A DNA stretch of 64,000 nt from Planococcus sp. 107-1 (GTDB lineage Bacteria > Bacillota > Bacilli > Bacillales_A > Planococcaceae), in contig NZ_CP090977.1 of assembly GCF_021513255.1 (NCBI RefSeq), positions 2,232,001 to 2,296,000 on the forward strand, given 5' to 3'. This document shows, piece by piece, positions 28,901-37,914 of this stretch. Below the pieces are notes generated by a model. That model was given only the letters and a program-made list of their open reading frames with translations, was not told where the DNA came from and did no database searches. Position 1 is the stretch's first letter. Each line of letters starts with the position of its first letter. The translations under genes and the position numbers were made by a program.

Positions 28901-29776
28901 TTAGCTTAATAAAGCGGCATGTTTTTTGACTATATCGACAAATGCCTCAACTTGCCTTAATTGAAACGCCGCATCATAGCCAATCAGCCATGTGTCCCGG
29001 GTCAATTCCAATTCTTCTGCACTGCTCGAAAGCGGCATCATATGAACCCCTTCCGTACCGCTTAATGTAATAGAAGGCAAAATCGCATAGCCGATTCCAT
29101 TGACCGCCATTTGCTTGCAAGTCTCGATTTGATCGACTGTAATTTGGCGTTTTGGATTGGAGGAGAAATGCTTTTGCCACCATTGCTGAATTTCTTCGTA
29201 ATAATTCGAGTCGCTTTTAAATTGGATGAAAGGGCGCTCGGTTTTCACAACTTCAGCCAAAGTTTGAATTTCCTTATCGACCAAATACAGCGTATCTTTG
29301 AACAAGTGGATTTTAGGCCCTTTCCAGTCCGTATGTCCACGTACAATTCCGATATGAGCTTCCCCTTCGTATAAAGCACGGACAATTTCAGAACTCCAGC
29401 CGGTGATCAGCTGAATTTTCGCTTCCGGGTAGAGCGTCACAAAATCTTTTAAGACTTTCGGCAGCCAGTTTTGTCCAATGATTGTGGCACAGGCAATTTT
29501 TAACGTCCCATGGACTTTCGATGTCAATGTATGAAGAACTTCAAACACTTCTTCTTTGCGCAGAATCATTTCATTGGCGTATTCAATGACCAATTCGCCC
29601 GCAGGTGTCGGGGTCAATCCTTTTTGGGAACGGATGAATAATTGTTCACCCCAATCTTTTTCAATTGTCTGAAGCCTTTGGGAAAGCGCCGGCTGTGAAA
29701 GAAATAATCGTTCCGCAGCTTTTCGCATATTCCCTTCTTCAGCTAAAATTTTTATGATTAACTCTTCATTGGACAT
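28901..29776 (-). CDS. ccpC: LysR-family catabolite control protein CcpC
   Basis: A 291-residue LysR-type regulator. The N-terminal helix-turn-helix is at about 15-60 (GNMRKAAERLFLSQPALSQRLQTIEKDWGEQLF), the effector domain at 90-290 with TLKIACATIIGQNWLPKVLKDF and LITGWSSEIVRALYE. It closely follows B. subtilis CcpC (YkuM), which represses tricarboxylic-acid-branch genes such as citB and citZ in response to citrate. Its place between dapH and the CBS gene darB matches B. subtilis. Here its start overlaps the end of an MFS gene by 11 bases, so it is probably expressed from the MFS promoter. Confidence 0.9.
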   Translation of the reverse strand: MSNEELIIKILAEEGNMRKAAERLFLSQPALSQRLQTIEKDWGEQLFIRSQKGLTPTPAGELVIEYANEMILRKEEVFEVLHTLTSKVHGTLKIACATIIGQNWLPKVLKDFVTLYPEAKIQLITGWSSEIVRALYEGEAHIGIVRGHTDWKGPKIHLFKDTLYLVDKEIQTLAEVVKTERPFIQFKSDSNYYEEIQQWWQKHFSSNPKRQITVDQIETCKQMAVNGIGYAILPSITLSGTEGVHMMPLSSSAEELELTRDTWLIGYDAAFQLRQVEAFVDIVKKHAALLS

Positions 29777-31244
29777 CGCCGTTCAACCCTTTCTTTCTTG
29801 GCAAACCGAAAATCAACAGGAAGCTGATGCCGGCAAACAATGCTGTCACGCCGTAGACATTCTGCAACGCACCGCCCAAAGCATCTTGTAAATAGACTAA
29901 TGTTTCAGCCGGTATCGCTTCCCTTCCTTTTTGTGTCAGCAATTCGTTTACTGAATTCAAATTCAAATTCAGTTCTCGTTCATTAAAATACTTTAATAGG
30001 GAAGAATTCAGAAGGCTTCCAAGCAAAGCGACTCCGATGGTGCTTCCTAAATTCCGCATGAACACATTGGAAGCTGTCGCAGATCCGCGCTGCTCGTAAG
30101 AAACCGCTGCTTGAATGGAAACGATAAAAGAAGTGCTTGTCAGCCCCATCCCGACTCCTACGAAGAAACTCGACATCGCCGCCCAAAATGGTCCGAATCC
30201 CGGTTCCATCAAGACGAAGAGAAGCGTGCCGATCACGAGAAAGACACCGCCTGCCAACGACGTCTTGAAATAGCCGAATTTAATCAGCAGCTTTCCGGAA
30301 AAGAAAGAGGCAATCGGCCAGCCGATGGACATCGCAGTTAAGGTGAAGCCAGCCACTGTAGCGGATTGTTCCATCACTCCTGTTACATATGTAGGCAAAT
30401 AACTCGATACCGCAATTAATATAATGCCTGTGAAAAGTGAAACGAGGTTCGCATATAAAATGGAACGATTACTCCAAATATCAAACGGCATCATCGGATC
30501 CACTGCTTTTCGCTCAACTAAAATGAATAATCCAAAGACGAGCAATGCCCCTCCGCACAATACTGCCGACTGCGCCGACACCCACGGAAAGCCGACACCG
30601 CCTTCCACTAACCAATAGAGGAAAGCCGTTAGTGAAACTGTTAATAGAAATGCACCGATATAGTCAATCGAAGGCTTCGATTTTTTAGCAGGTTCCACTA
30701 AAAACAGCATAACACCGAGCAAAGCCAGGATTCCGAGAGGGATATTCACCCAGAAAACATACTCCCACCCAATGGTTGCCACGAGAATACCGCCGATTGC
30801 CGGTCCCGTAACAGCTGATATTCCCCAGACACTCGACAAATATCCTTGGATTTTTGCCCGTTCTTCAGCGGGATAGATATCACCGACAATGGTCGTAGCA
30901 ATCGGCAAAACGGCTCCAGCCCCAATTCCTTGGATAAACCGGTAGAAAATAAGCATTTCCATTGAGTCCGCTAAACCGCAGAGTAAGGATCCGAACAAAA
31001 AAAGCAGGACCCCGATTGCAAAAATCGGTTTTCTGCCGAATATATCCGATAATTTTCCGTAAAGGAGGACCGTTACGGTACTCATCAGCAAATACGAAGA
31101 AAACACCCAACTGTATTTTGCAAAACCGCCGAGATCTGCAGAAATGCTTGGCATGGCGGTTGACACAATGGTCGCTTCTACTGCTCCGATAAACATTGCA
31201 AGCATGACCGCCGCAAGTACTAGTGGCCTATTTGTTTTTTTCAT
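29766..31244 (-). CDS. MFS multidrug exporter, DHA2 (EmrB/QacA) family
   Basis: A 492-residue transporter with 14 predicted membrane helices. Typical motifs are AVEATIVSTAMPSISADLG in helix 1, YGKLSDIFGRKP (motif A) and RFIQGIGAGAVLPIA (motif B) and GPAIGGIL (motif C). The ribosome site is AAGGGG before ATG 31244. It is the first gene of a two-gene unit with ccpC. This pairing with a central-carbon regulator is unusual compared with B. subtilis; the substrate is unknown. Confidence 0.92.
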   Translation of the reverse strand: MKKTNRPLVLAAVMLAMFIGAVEATIVSTAMPSISADLGGFAKYSWVFSSYLLMSTVTVLLYGKLSDIFGRKPIFAIGVLLFLFGSLLCGLADSMEMLIFYRFIQGIGAGAVLPIATTIVGDIYPAEERAKIQGYLSSVWGISAVTGPAIGGILVATIGWEYVFWVNIPLGILALLGVMLFLVEPAKKSKPSIDYIGAFLLTVSLTAFLYWLVEGGVGFPWVSAQSAVLCGGALLVFGLFILVERKAVDPMMPFDIWSNRSILYANLVSLFTGIILIAVSSYLPTYVTGVMEQSATVAGFTLTAMSIGWPIASFFSGKLLIKFGYFKTSLAGGVFLVIGTLLFVLMEPGFGPFWAAMSSFFVGVGMGLTSTSFIVSIQAAVSYEQRGSATASNVFMRNLGSTIGVALLGSLLNSSLLKYFNERELNLNLNSVNELLTQKGREAIPAETLVYLQDALGGALQNVYGVTALFAGISFLLIFGLPRKKGLNGDVQ

Positions 31245-31270
31245 CTCTTGCCCCTTCTTTCAATTGACAG

Positions 31271-31296
31271 AAAAAAGGCCTCAAAATGAGACCTTC
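31271..31296 (-). terminator. Terminator of darB
   Basis: On the minus strand AAGGTCTC and GAGGCCTT pair (one G-U) around TATTTT-like loop bases, followed by TTTTTTC. It ends the darB transcript before the MFS-ccpC unit. Confidence 0.75.
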
Positions 31297-31310
31297 TTAT
31301 AAATTCAACA

Positions 31311-31754
31311 TTATTTTCTTAATTGATAAATCTGCTTTTTTAACTGTTTTAAAATGACTCGGCGCGTGAGAATCCCCATAAACATACCTTCAGCATCTAC
31401 TACACATAGAAAGTTTTGATCAATCAGTAAATCCAAAGCGCGTTGAAAACGTTCAGTGATGTTGATCAGCGGCAAATCTGTCTGCATAATCTCGTCGACT
31501 TTTATATCAGGCAAACGTTCATACTCAATGTGTTCTAAACCTAAAATAGCATCCGTAATCCGCTGGGCATTGATTAAACCACAAAAGCGGTATTTAGGAT
31601 CCAATACGGGAATAGCGGAATATCCGGTTTTTGTTAAGACAAGCAATGCATGTTCAGCACTATTTCCAAGTTGCACATGCGCGACTTTTTCCGATGAAAT
31701 GATAAATTCTTCAATTGGCGTATCTAAAAAATCTCTGCTAGGTAATGAAATCAT
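31311..31754 (-). CDS. darB: c-di-AMP-binding CBS-domain protein DarB (CbpB)
   Basis: A 147-residue protein made of two CBS motifs (about 15-70 and 82-140). It is very like B. subtilis YkuL/DarB: SEKVAHVQLGNSAEHALLVLTKTGYSAIPVLDP matches almost residue for residue. DarB/CbpB binds c-di-AMP; the ligand-free form interacts with the (p)ppGpp synthetase Rel and pyruvate carboxylase. The ATG follows AGGAGA. The neighbourhood ccpC-darB is conserved. Together with KtrC and KtrD this gives three potential c-di-AMP effectors in the window. Confidence 0.93.
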   Translation of the reverse strand: MISLPSRDFLDTPIEEFIISSEKVAHVQLGNSAEHALLVLTKTGYSAIPVLDPKYRFCGLINAQRITDAILGLEHIEYERLPDIKVDEIMQTDLPLINITERFQRALDLLIDQNFLCVVDAEGMFMGILTRRVILKQLKKQIYQLRK

Positions 31755-31857
31755 GTACTCTTCTCCTTTTGCATCCTAAACGAGTCACACTACTTACTTC
31801 GATTTCATCATAACATCTTTATTCGAACTATTCTATTTTGTTCTTTCGCTTTCCGTA

Positions 31858-32625
31858 TTAAAATGGAAATTTATTTAACCACTGCCCGCCATCCAAAGTG
31901 ACAATTTCACCATTCATATAAGAGGCTTTATCCGACATCATGAAGGCGGCAAGCTCTGCCACTTCTTCCGGTTTGCCCAAGCGGCCGATTGGAATCGACT
32001 CTAATGTCCGTTTTGCCGCTTTTTCAGATTCCCATAGTTTATCAGCTCCGCCTGTGCGTTCAATCGGACCAGGAGCGATCCCGTTTACCCGAATGCCGAA
32101 CTGCGTTCCCCATTCAACAGCCAATGTCCGGGTCAATGACATGACGCCAGCTTTAGCTGCAGCTGAATGTGCGACACCAGCCCCTGCATTCCAAGCATAT
32201 GTGGCCAGCATATTGATGATATTCCCTTTGATGCCATTTTCAATCCAGTAATTGCCGACAGCGTGGGAACAGAAAAAAGTACCATTCAATACGATATCAA
32301 TGACGGATTTCCAGCCATTCGGCGTCAGTTTCTCTGCATGGACGATGAAATTCCCTGCAGCGTTGTTGACTAGGCCATCAATGCTGCCAAAAGTTTCATG
32401 CGTGAACTTGACCATCGCTTTTGCATGTTCCGGTTCACGGACGTCCATTTGGAAAGCTTCCACTGATCCCCGCTGTGCATCAATGGTTTTCACAGCCTCA
32501 TTCAATTTTTCCATATCGCGCCCTGTGATGACTACATTGGCACCTTCAGCTGCAAATTTTTGTGCCATATGCAATCCCATTCCACTTGAACCGCCTGTTA
32601 CAATTATCGTTTTTCCTGCTAGCAT
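31858..32625 (-). CDS. fadH: 2,4-dienoyl-CoA reductase, SDR family
   Basis: A 255-residue short-chain dehydrogenase that reduces 2,4-dienoyl-CoA with NADPH during oxidation of unsaturated fatty acids. It has the nucleotide motif VTGGSSGMG (about residue 10), NNAAGNF in the core and the strongly conserved TLAVEWGTQFGIRVNGIAPGPIERTGGADKL of the YkuF/FadH group. The usual Tyr of the YxxxK catalytic set is replaced by Ser in HSAAAKAGV, normal for this subfamily. ATG 32625 follows AAGGGGAA; the frame up to 32646 has no better site. It runs divergently from ykyB, as in B. subtilis. Confidence 0.93.
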   Translation of the reverse strand: MLAGKTIIVTGGSSGMGLHMAQKFAAEGANVVITGRDMEKLNEAVKTIDAQRGSVEAFQMDVREPEHAKAMVKFTHETFGSIDGLVNNAAGNFIVHAEKLTPNGWKSVIDIVLNGTFFCSHAVGNYWIENGIKGNIINMLATYAWNAGAGVAHSAAAKAGVMSLTRTLAVEWGTQFGIRVNGIAPGPIERTGGADKLWESEKAAKRTLESIPIGRLGKPEEVAELAAFMMSDKASYMNGEIVTLDGGQWLNKFPF

Positions 32626-32778
32626 GATGCATTTCCCCTTTTTCATTATTTTCCCCGATATGCCTATTATTTAACTAATGGAAATTCACTATTTGCGCCG
32701 GTATACACTCGTACCGATTTTTGATATGATGAATCTGTATTGCACTGTAAAAGAATTGTCAAAGAAAGGAATGAGCCC

Positions 32779-33240
32779 ATGTCCATTAAAAAAACAGATT
32801 CTGATATCGCCCAAGCCATTTTCACAGTGAATAGGCACGCTAAAACTGCGCCGGACAATCAATATCTGTATGCATTGAAAAAAGAAGCACTTTCTATCAT
32901 GATTCTTCAAGAACGCGCCCAAAAGATCGGGCTTCACTTCAGCAAAAACCCCCGGAAAAGTCAACAGCAATCTTCAGTCCTCGTAAAATGCGGAAATTAT
33001 TATTTTCACATGCTGCCGAAAAAAGAAGACTTTGAAAATCTCGAACATTTGGGCCAGCTCGATGAGTCTTATCGAAATCCGCCTAGCCGCATGAACCTTA
33101 AGATGGCGAAAGAAATGTTAAGCGAATTGACCGGCCTTACGCCGAAGAAAAAAGAAGAACCGAAAAAACAGTTCACGAAATCTTATCAGCCGCGGCAAAT
33201 GGATCGATTCTACACGCCGAAAAAATCCTATTTTGATTGA
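32779..33240 (+). CDS. ykyB: YkyB family protein
   Basis: A 153-residue cytoplasmic protein of the YkyB family (PF14177), known only as a conserved Bacillales protein of unknown role. Family features are the early DSDIAQAIFTVNRHAKTAPDNQYLYALKKEAL and LVKCGNYYFHMLP. The Lys-rich C-terminal 40 residues look unstructured. ATG 32779 follows AAAGGA; the ORF extended to 32740 lacks a site. It lies divergent to fadH and converges on the dehydrogenase gene, with a shared terminator at 33245. Confidence 0.9.
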   Translation: MSIKKTDSDIAQAIFTVNRHAKTAPDNQYLYALKKEALSIMILQERAQKIGLHFSKNPRKSQQQSSVLVKCGNYYFHMLPKKEDFENLEHLGQLDESYRNPPSRMNLKMAKEMLSELTGLTPKKKEEPKKQFTKSYQPRQMDRFYTPKKSYFD

Positions 33241-33244
33241 TATT

Positions 33245-33276
33245 AAACACCGAAGCCTTATAGGCTTTCGGTGTTT
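33245..33276. terminator. Bidirectional terminator between ykyB and the dehydrogenase gene
   Basis: AAACACCGAAGCCT and AGGCTTTCGGTGTTT pair with one bulge around a three-base loop, with T and A runs on both sides. It serves both converging genes. Confidence 0.88.
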
Positions 33277-33293
33277 TATTTTTTATAGCGTTT

Positions 33294-34157
33294 TTACGAT
33301 TTGCTGTAGAAATGGATCAATGCCTGTGTGCCATTTTCTTCAAAGCCTTGGTCGGCAAGTTCTTCATACATGCCTAGTGAAAGGCGCAGCCCTGGAAGAT
33401 TTAAGCCCATTTGCTCTGCTTCTTCTGCAGCGATTTTCATGTCTTTTATAAAATGTTTGATATAGAAGCCCGGAGCAAAATCTTCGCCGATCATCCTCGG
33501 AGCCAAATTGGATAACGACCAGGAACCTGCTGCCCCCGATGAAATCGACCGCAAAACAGTTTCAGGATCAAGCCCCGCTTTTTTGGCATAAATCAAAGAT
33601 TCACAAACACCGATCATATTCGTTGCGATATTGATCTGATTGCACATCTTTGTGTGCTGGCCAGAACCCGTTGGCCCTTGATAGACGATGTTTTCCCCGA
33701 ACAATTGCAGCAACGGGAGCGATTTTCTGAAAACGGCTTCGTCTCCTCCGACCATAATGGATAGGACCGCTTTCTGCGCCCCGACGTCACCGCCCGATAC
33801 CGGGGCGTCTAAGACGTCAATCTCATTAGCTTTCGCCTCTTCAAAAATGCGTTTAGCTAAATTGGGTTTGGAAGTGGTCATATCCACCAGCGTACTTCCT
33901 TTTCTAGCGTGCTTCAGCAAACCATTTTCACCGAAATACACTTCTTCTACATCACTTGGGTAGCCGACCATCGTAAATACTACATTTGACTGCTCTGCCA
34001 CTTGCTTCGGCGACTCGGCCAAAACGGCTCCTTTCTCGATCAGCTCTTCCGCTTTTTTAGCGGTGCGGGTATAGATGGAAACTTGATGCCCTGCCTCAAG
34101 CAAATGCTTAACCAAACTTTTGCCCATAACTCCGGTTCCGATAAATCCTATTTCCAT
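33294..34157 (-). CDS. NAD-dependent 3-hydroxyisobutyrate dehydrogenase family protein (YkwC-like)
   Basis: A 287-residue beta-hydroxyacid dehydrogenase. The cofactor motif MEIGFIGTGVMGKSL opens the protein, the substrate motif VLDAPVSGGDVGAQ lies near 119, and the catalytic Lys is in GSGQHTKMCNQIN near 170. Members oxidise 3-hydroxyisobutyrate, tartronate semialdehyde or related acids; the true substrate is not clear. ATG 34157 follows AAGGAG at 8 bases. It resembles B. subtilis YkwC. Monocistronic. Confidence 0.88.
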   Translation of the reverse strand: MEIGFIGTGVMGKSLVKHLLEAGHQVSIYTRTAKKAEELIEKGAVLAESPKQVAEQSNVVFTMVGYPSDVEEVYFGENGLLKHARKGSTLVDMTTSKPNLAKRIFEEAKANEIDVLDAPVSGGDVGAQKAVLSIMVGGDEAVFRKSLPLLQLFGENIVYQGPTGSGQHTKMCNQINIATNMIGVCESLIYAKKAGLDPETVLRSISSGAAGSWSLSNLAPRMIGEDFAPGFYIKHFIKDMKIAAEEAEQMGLNLPGLRLSLGMYEELADQGFEENGTQALIHFYSKS

Positions 34158-34290
34158 ATGTAACATCTCCTTCAAGTTGTATAATCAGTTTAGCAAAAAT
34201 CTTCTGATCATTCATCCTTATTTATTGATTCTCAAGGTTAACGACTTTGCGTAAGCTAATAACTTATGAAGCAAATTTGGAAAAAAGGCA

Positions 34291-34323
34291 AAAAAAAGAG
34301 GCCGACCCGTTACCGGACCGACC
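34291..34323 (-). terminator. Strand-specific terminator of the second MoxR operon
   Basis: On the minus strand GGTCGGTCCG, loop GTAA, CGGGTCGGCC pair over 10 bases, three of them G-U, followed by TCTTTTTTT. On the plus strand the same bases give A-C mismatches, so it should act only on the minus transcript. The rest of 34158-34385 holds no convincing gene. Confidence 0.75.
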
Positions 34324-34385
34324 ACAAAAGGGGGAAATGAGAATGTTGCTGTGTTCAAGTATACTATGCCCGCTGGCAACCCCTC

Positions 34386-35609
34386 TTAAACATCTTTTTT
34401 CAAAAAGTTTTCTTTCAATTTTTGGATTTCATTTATAAAGGGAGTTGCTTCTTTTTCCGATATCGACCCTTCACCGTAGCGGACGAAATCATAGGTCTGA
34501 AAAAAACTATCCGAAACCGGCCATGCCATTCGGGCAGTCCACTCTTTCACCGTTTCAAAATCTTGTCGCCCTTTCCCTGCCGCTGCTGCTTCCCTATCAA
34601 ATGCTCGGAATGCTTCTCTGACAATCTGAAGATCCATTTCTCCGTACACAATTGGACTTTTCGCATCAGTTTCTACATTTTCAGGGATGGTTGCAAAACG
34701 TTCTACCGACACATGACTTTCCGGCTTTTCGTTTCCTTTTTCGACTTTTACTTTCTTCAGCCAAAAGATCAACGCGATTAAAGCCATTATAATCCCAGCT
34801 CCCAAGAAGACTTCGGTTGGAAAATCAAAACTTCCGGACTGGATGATTTCCTGTGCCTGTTCTTCACTTTCATCCGGCCCCATCTTTTCTAAAGTCGCTT
34901 CCATTTCGGACTCGGTGGATAAACCGGATAGATAATCCGTCAGTTTTTCCATAATTCCCGCAAACGGCCAAAGGACAACCCGGAGAATTCCGGCCAAAAC
35001 AAATGCAGTACCTTGCCTTACTTCATCTGCAAGGAACCAAACAAGAAAAGAAAGGACACCGGAAATTCCAACTACCACTAATGCGGCGCTAACCGCCTGC
35101 CCTAATTTCACCCCTTGTGTTCTCGCTTCCAAATAGCGGTATGCCATTCGGAAAAACACATAGAAAACAAGGGCACTAGCTACAATTGAGAAAATGATCA
35201 TTGAGGAATCAGCTAACGGGCTGAACAAGTCCACGATCAGGCTCGCAGAAAATAAGAGAACAAAAATCAGCAGGAAATTTCCGTCTGCATTCAATCCGTC
35301 GTCAAGAACCGAAAAGCGGGCATGGAGCCGGTACATGGTTAAAAAGATCAATAATAGAGCAACCCCTACCGATGCGCCGAGCAAAATTGCCGCTGACATG
35401 GTGAGCGCAGAAAGGGCAAAGGCTACCCCTACATGATAAGGCCATTTTGCAAAAATGAGAAAGCTAAGAACAGCAACAGCAAAACTTGAAACGAGCCAAA
35501 TGAAAGCCAGCGGCAAGTCTGTTTCATTTGCGAAAAAAACGAAGATGAGTGAAATCGCGAATGCATCGAGCATATATTTGCCGGCAGAAAGAAAGCGTGC
35601 GCTAATCAT
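34386..35609 (-). CDS. Membrane protein of MoxR-DUF58 operon (DUF4129-like C-terminus)
   Basis: A 407-residue protein with about eight membrane helices in the first 210 residues, another near 275-290 (FLGAGIIMALIALIFWLKK) and a soluble C-terminal domain (about 320-400: DLQIVREAFRAFDREAAAAGKGRQDFETVKEWTARM) like the DUF4129 domain that usually ends transglutaminase-type membrane proteins in such operons. The transglutaminase core found in the B. subtilis counterpart YebA is absent here. Starts in an ATGA overlap with the DUF58 gene. Function unknown. Confidence 0.78.
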   Translation of the reverse strand: MISARFLSAGKYMLDAFAISLIFVFFANETDLPLAFIWLVSSFAVAVLSFLIFAKWPYHVGVAFALSALTMSAAILLGASVGVALLLIFLTMYRLHARFSVLDDGLNADGNFLLIFVLLFSASLIVDLFSPLADSSMIIFSIVASALVFYVFFRMAYRYLEARTQGVKLGQAVSAALVVVGISGVLSFLVWFLADEVRQGTAFVLAGILRVVLWPFAGIMEKLTDYLSGLSTESEMEATLEKMGPDESEEQAQEIIQSGSFDFPTEVFLGAGIIMALIALIFWLKKVKVEKGNEKPESHVSVERFATIPENVETDAKSPIVYGEMDLQIVREAFRAFDREAAAAGKGRQDFETVKEWTARMAWPVSDSFFQTYDFVRYGEGSISEKEATPFINEIQKLKENFLKKDV

Positions 35610-36760
35610 GCACTTTCACTCCCTTTCATCCCATTTAGCATTTTCAATTCTGTTCTTCGACTCCATCTTGAAGCGAATTCCATCACCTCAGCTGGATCTT
35701 CCATCAGGAGATAAGTCGTGAAGGGAAGCTCCGTATGAACATCCAAATGCGCCAACATGGAACGGAATGGCATTGTAGAATGGTTCTTTGAGATCAATGA
35801 AAGAAAATCCAACGCTTTTTGGCGCTGCATCTGCCCTTCACCGGAAGCCAAATAAATATACGGTGTTTTTCCGGCGGACCGGATATTAATCGCTACAGAA
35901 TAAGGAATGCCTTCCCTATAGCAATGTTCTATATAGGAAGCGACTTCTTCTATGCGTTCTTCTAAATTGGTAATGGTGGCATAATGAGAAGCTACATTCA
36001 TCACAAACAAGATCGACTCATTAGCGACACGTTCAACGATTCTCGTCTGATAATTTTGCATCCTCGCACTGGCTTTCCAGTGGATTTGGTTAAATTGGTC
36101 AGTCGGCACATAATCTCTTGTGCCAATCGGCTGGAACGTATCTTCAAAAAGGGAATGCTTTAAATTGAACTGGCCAGGCCGTTGATGGGATGGTGCATAA
36201 CGGAACGGATTCTTCCGGAGTTTCGGGTAGACGAGCTGCTCCTGCAGAATCATCGGTTTGTATTCCAGCACGACATTTCCTTCGCCAAACGGATGCGGGA
36301 CGCTGAGTTCCATCTTTTTCAACCGCGCTAAGCCGCGTTGCTTGGCGATTAACGGAACTTTTAACACAATCGTCTCATTGCGTCCCACCGTTAAAGGCAG
36401 ATCCATTTCTACTAATTCTCCGTAATTCACCATTAAATCGCTTTTGGATTGAACCGCATCAGAAAACCAGATTTTCAAGTTGCCTCCCCAAATCGGCAAT
36501 CCTTTATTCGCGAAAGCCAACTCCCAGGAAGTTTCACTTCCGTTCAGCACCCGCTTCCGCAGCTTCTCATTTTTAAACTCCAGCCCATTGCCGACTTTAG
36601 AAAAATATAGCCATTGAAGGCCCACAATCGCAGCAATAAAGGCGATAACGGCAGCAGCAGCAAATTGCAGAAAAACCAATGCCATAAATAAGAAAACCAG
36701 CAAAAAACCGAATATCCATTTGGTGTTTTTAGCATGATGGTCATGTCGGATCCACATCAT
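35606..36760 (-). CDS. DUF58 domain protein (second copy)
   Basis: A 384-residue YeaD-like protein. Two membrane helices near 13-55 precede a beta-rich region. The DUF58 hallmark is PIGTRDYVPTDQFNQIHWKASARMQNYQTRIVE near residue 215, followed by a vWA-like fold (LFVMNVASH). Unlike the copy at 19492 it is anchored in the membrane. It begins 3 bases after the moxR stop and overlaps the next gene by four bases. Likely the partner of the MoxR ATPase encoded before it. Confidence 0.9.
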   Translation of the reverse strand: MMWIRHDHHAKNTKWIFGFLLVFLFMALVFLQFAAAAVIAFIAAIVGLQWLYFSKVGNGLEFKNEKLRKRVLNGSETSWELAFANKGLPIWGGNLKIWFSDAVQSKSDLMVNYGELVEMDLPLTVGRNETIVLKVPLIAKQRGLARLKKMELSVPHPFGEGNVVLEYKPMILQEQLVYPKLRKNPFRYAPSHQRPGQFNLKHSLFEDTFQPIGTRDYVPTDQFNQIHWKASARMQNYQTRIVERVANESILFVMNVASHYATITNLEERIEEVASYIEHCYREGIPYSVAINIRSAGKTPYIYLASGEGQMQRQKALDFLSLISKNHSTMPFRSMLAHLDVHTELPFTTYLLMEDPAEVMEFASRWSRRTELKMLNGMKGSESA

Positions 36761-36762
36761 AA

Positions 36763-37698
36763 TTAGATCGCCTCAACAGGCGAAGGAATAGATTCTGAAA
36801 TTTCCTGGAGCACATCGCTCGCCTTTAAAACGAGCAGGCCTTCTGCTGATAGGAGCAGCCTGTGCAGAGCGACCGGCTTCAATACATACTTCACATCGTC
36901 AGGCGTCACAAAATTCCGGCCATCGATAAACGCTTTTCCTTGTGCCGCATGGACAAGAGCCAGTGCTGCACGCGAACTCAAGCCCAGCTCGATCATCGGA
37001 TGTTCCCGTGTTGCCCGGACTAAACCAATAATGTACCTTTCAACATCTTCATGGATTTTCACTTTTTTCGCTTCTTGTGACCAGCCTTGAACATCCTCAA
37101 TCGAGGCCACTGCCTGAATCGTTTTTTTATGGGACACATTGTCCCGGAAGTTTCGGATGATTTTCATTTCTTCCTCTGGAGTCGGATAACCGATTTCCAG
37201 ACGGAAAAGAAAACGGTCCAATTGGGCCGCTGGCAGCGGGAACGTGCCTTGCTGCGACTCCACTGGATTTTGGGTAGCAATCACAATAAAGGGTTTTGGC
37301 AATTGCAAGGTCTCCCCATCGATGGTCGCTTGCTTTTCTTCCATGGCTTCAAGCAAACTCGATTGCGTTCTCGGAGTAGCCCGGTTGATTTCATCTGCCA
37401 ATAAAAGATTGGTCAAAACCGCGCCGGGACGCAACTCGAATTCTTGAATTTTCGGATTAAAGAAACGGATGCCGGTCACATCAGACGGCAAGACGTCTGG
37501 AGTAAATTGCAGTCGTTGGAATTGCCCTGTAAACGATCCAGCGAACGCTTTTGCCATCCAGGTTTTCCCCGAGCCCGGCACACTTTCCAATAACACATGC
37601 CCTTCCTGGATCAACGCAATCAACATAAAATCAATTTCTTTTTCCCTTCCGACAATCAATTCATTCAAATGACCTTTAACTTCGCTCAATGTCCCCAT
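36763..37698 (-). CDS. MoxR-family AAA+ ATPase (second copy)
   Basis: A 311-residue AAA_3 ATPase with Walker A ESVPGSGKTW near residue 40, Walker B LLADEINRATPRTQ near 96 and sensor 1 VIATQNPVESQQGTFPLPAAQLDRF near 134. Walker A deviates slightly from GxxGxGKT as VPGSGKT. Ribosome site AAGGGGGAG. First gene of moxR-DUF58-DUF4129, comparable to B. subtilis yeaC-yeaD-yebA. Clearly different from the copy at 20349, so this is not a recent duplication. Confidence 0.94.
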   Translation of the reverse strand: MGTLSEVKGHLNELIVGREKEIDFMLIALIQEGHVLLESVPGSGKTWMAKAFAGSFTGQFQRLQFTPDVLPSDVTGIRFFNPKIQEFELRPGAVLTNLLLADEINRATPRTQSSLLEAMEEKQATIDGETLQLPKPFIVIATQNPVESQQGTFPLPAAQLDRFLFRLEIGYPTPEEEMKIIRNFRDNVSHKKTIQAVASIEDVQGWSQEAKKVKIHEDVERYIIGLVRATREHPMIELGLSSRAALALVHAAQGKAFIDGRNFVTPDDVKYVLKPVALHRLLLSAEGLLVLKASDVLQEISESIPSPVEAI

Positions 37699-37725
37699 TA
37701 GGCTCCCCCTTGTATGTATTGCTGC

Positions 37726-37914
37726 TTATTTTGATGGTTCTTCAGTATATGTATAAATCGTGATGCCGTGATGATAAGCTACCCCTCGAAAATGCTTAAA
37801 ATCCGGCCGCTTAATTAATACTTTCCGGAATTCCAAAAAATCCTCTTTTTCAATCTTGATGGATTCCAACTCGCCATTTTTCAATTGCTCCAGCATTTCT
37901 TCGTAATTGGTCAT
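37726..37914 (-). CDS. Small conserved-looking protein, 62 residues
   Basis: I do not recognise the family. The product starts MTNYEEMLEQLKNGELESIKIEKEDFLEF, a helix followed by a strand-rich part (FKHFRGVAYHHGITIYTYTEE). It is a soluble protein with no cysteine or signal sequence. Ribosome site AAAGGAG lies 8 bases ahead. It precedes the second MoxR operon on the same strand by 27 bases and may be its first gene. Real coding is supported by the ribosome site, the position and the balanced composition. Confidence 0.65.
   Translation of the reverse strand: MTNYEEMLEQLKNGELESIKIEKEDFLEFRKVLIKRPDFKHFRGVAYHHGITIYTYTEEPSK

Noticed and set aside
34247..34438. 63-codon plus-strand frame between the dehydrogenase and the second MoxR operon
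   Set aside because: It covers the minus-strand terminator and the end of the DUF4129-like gene; no plausible domain.
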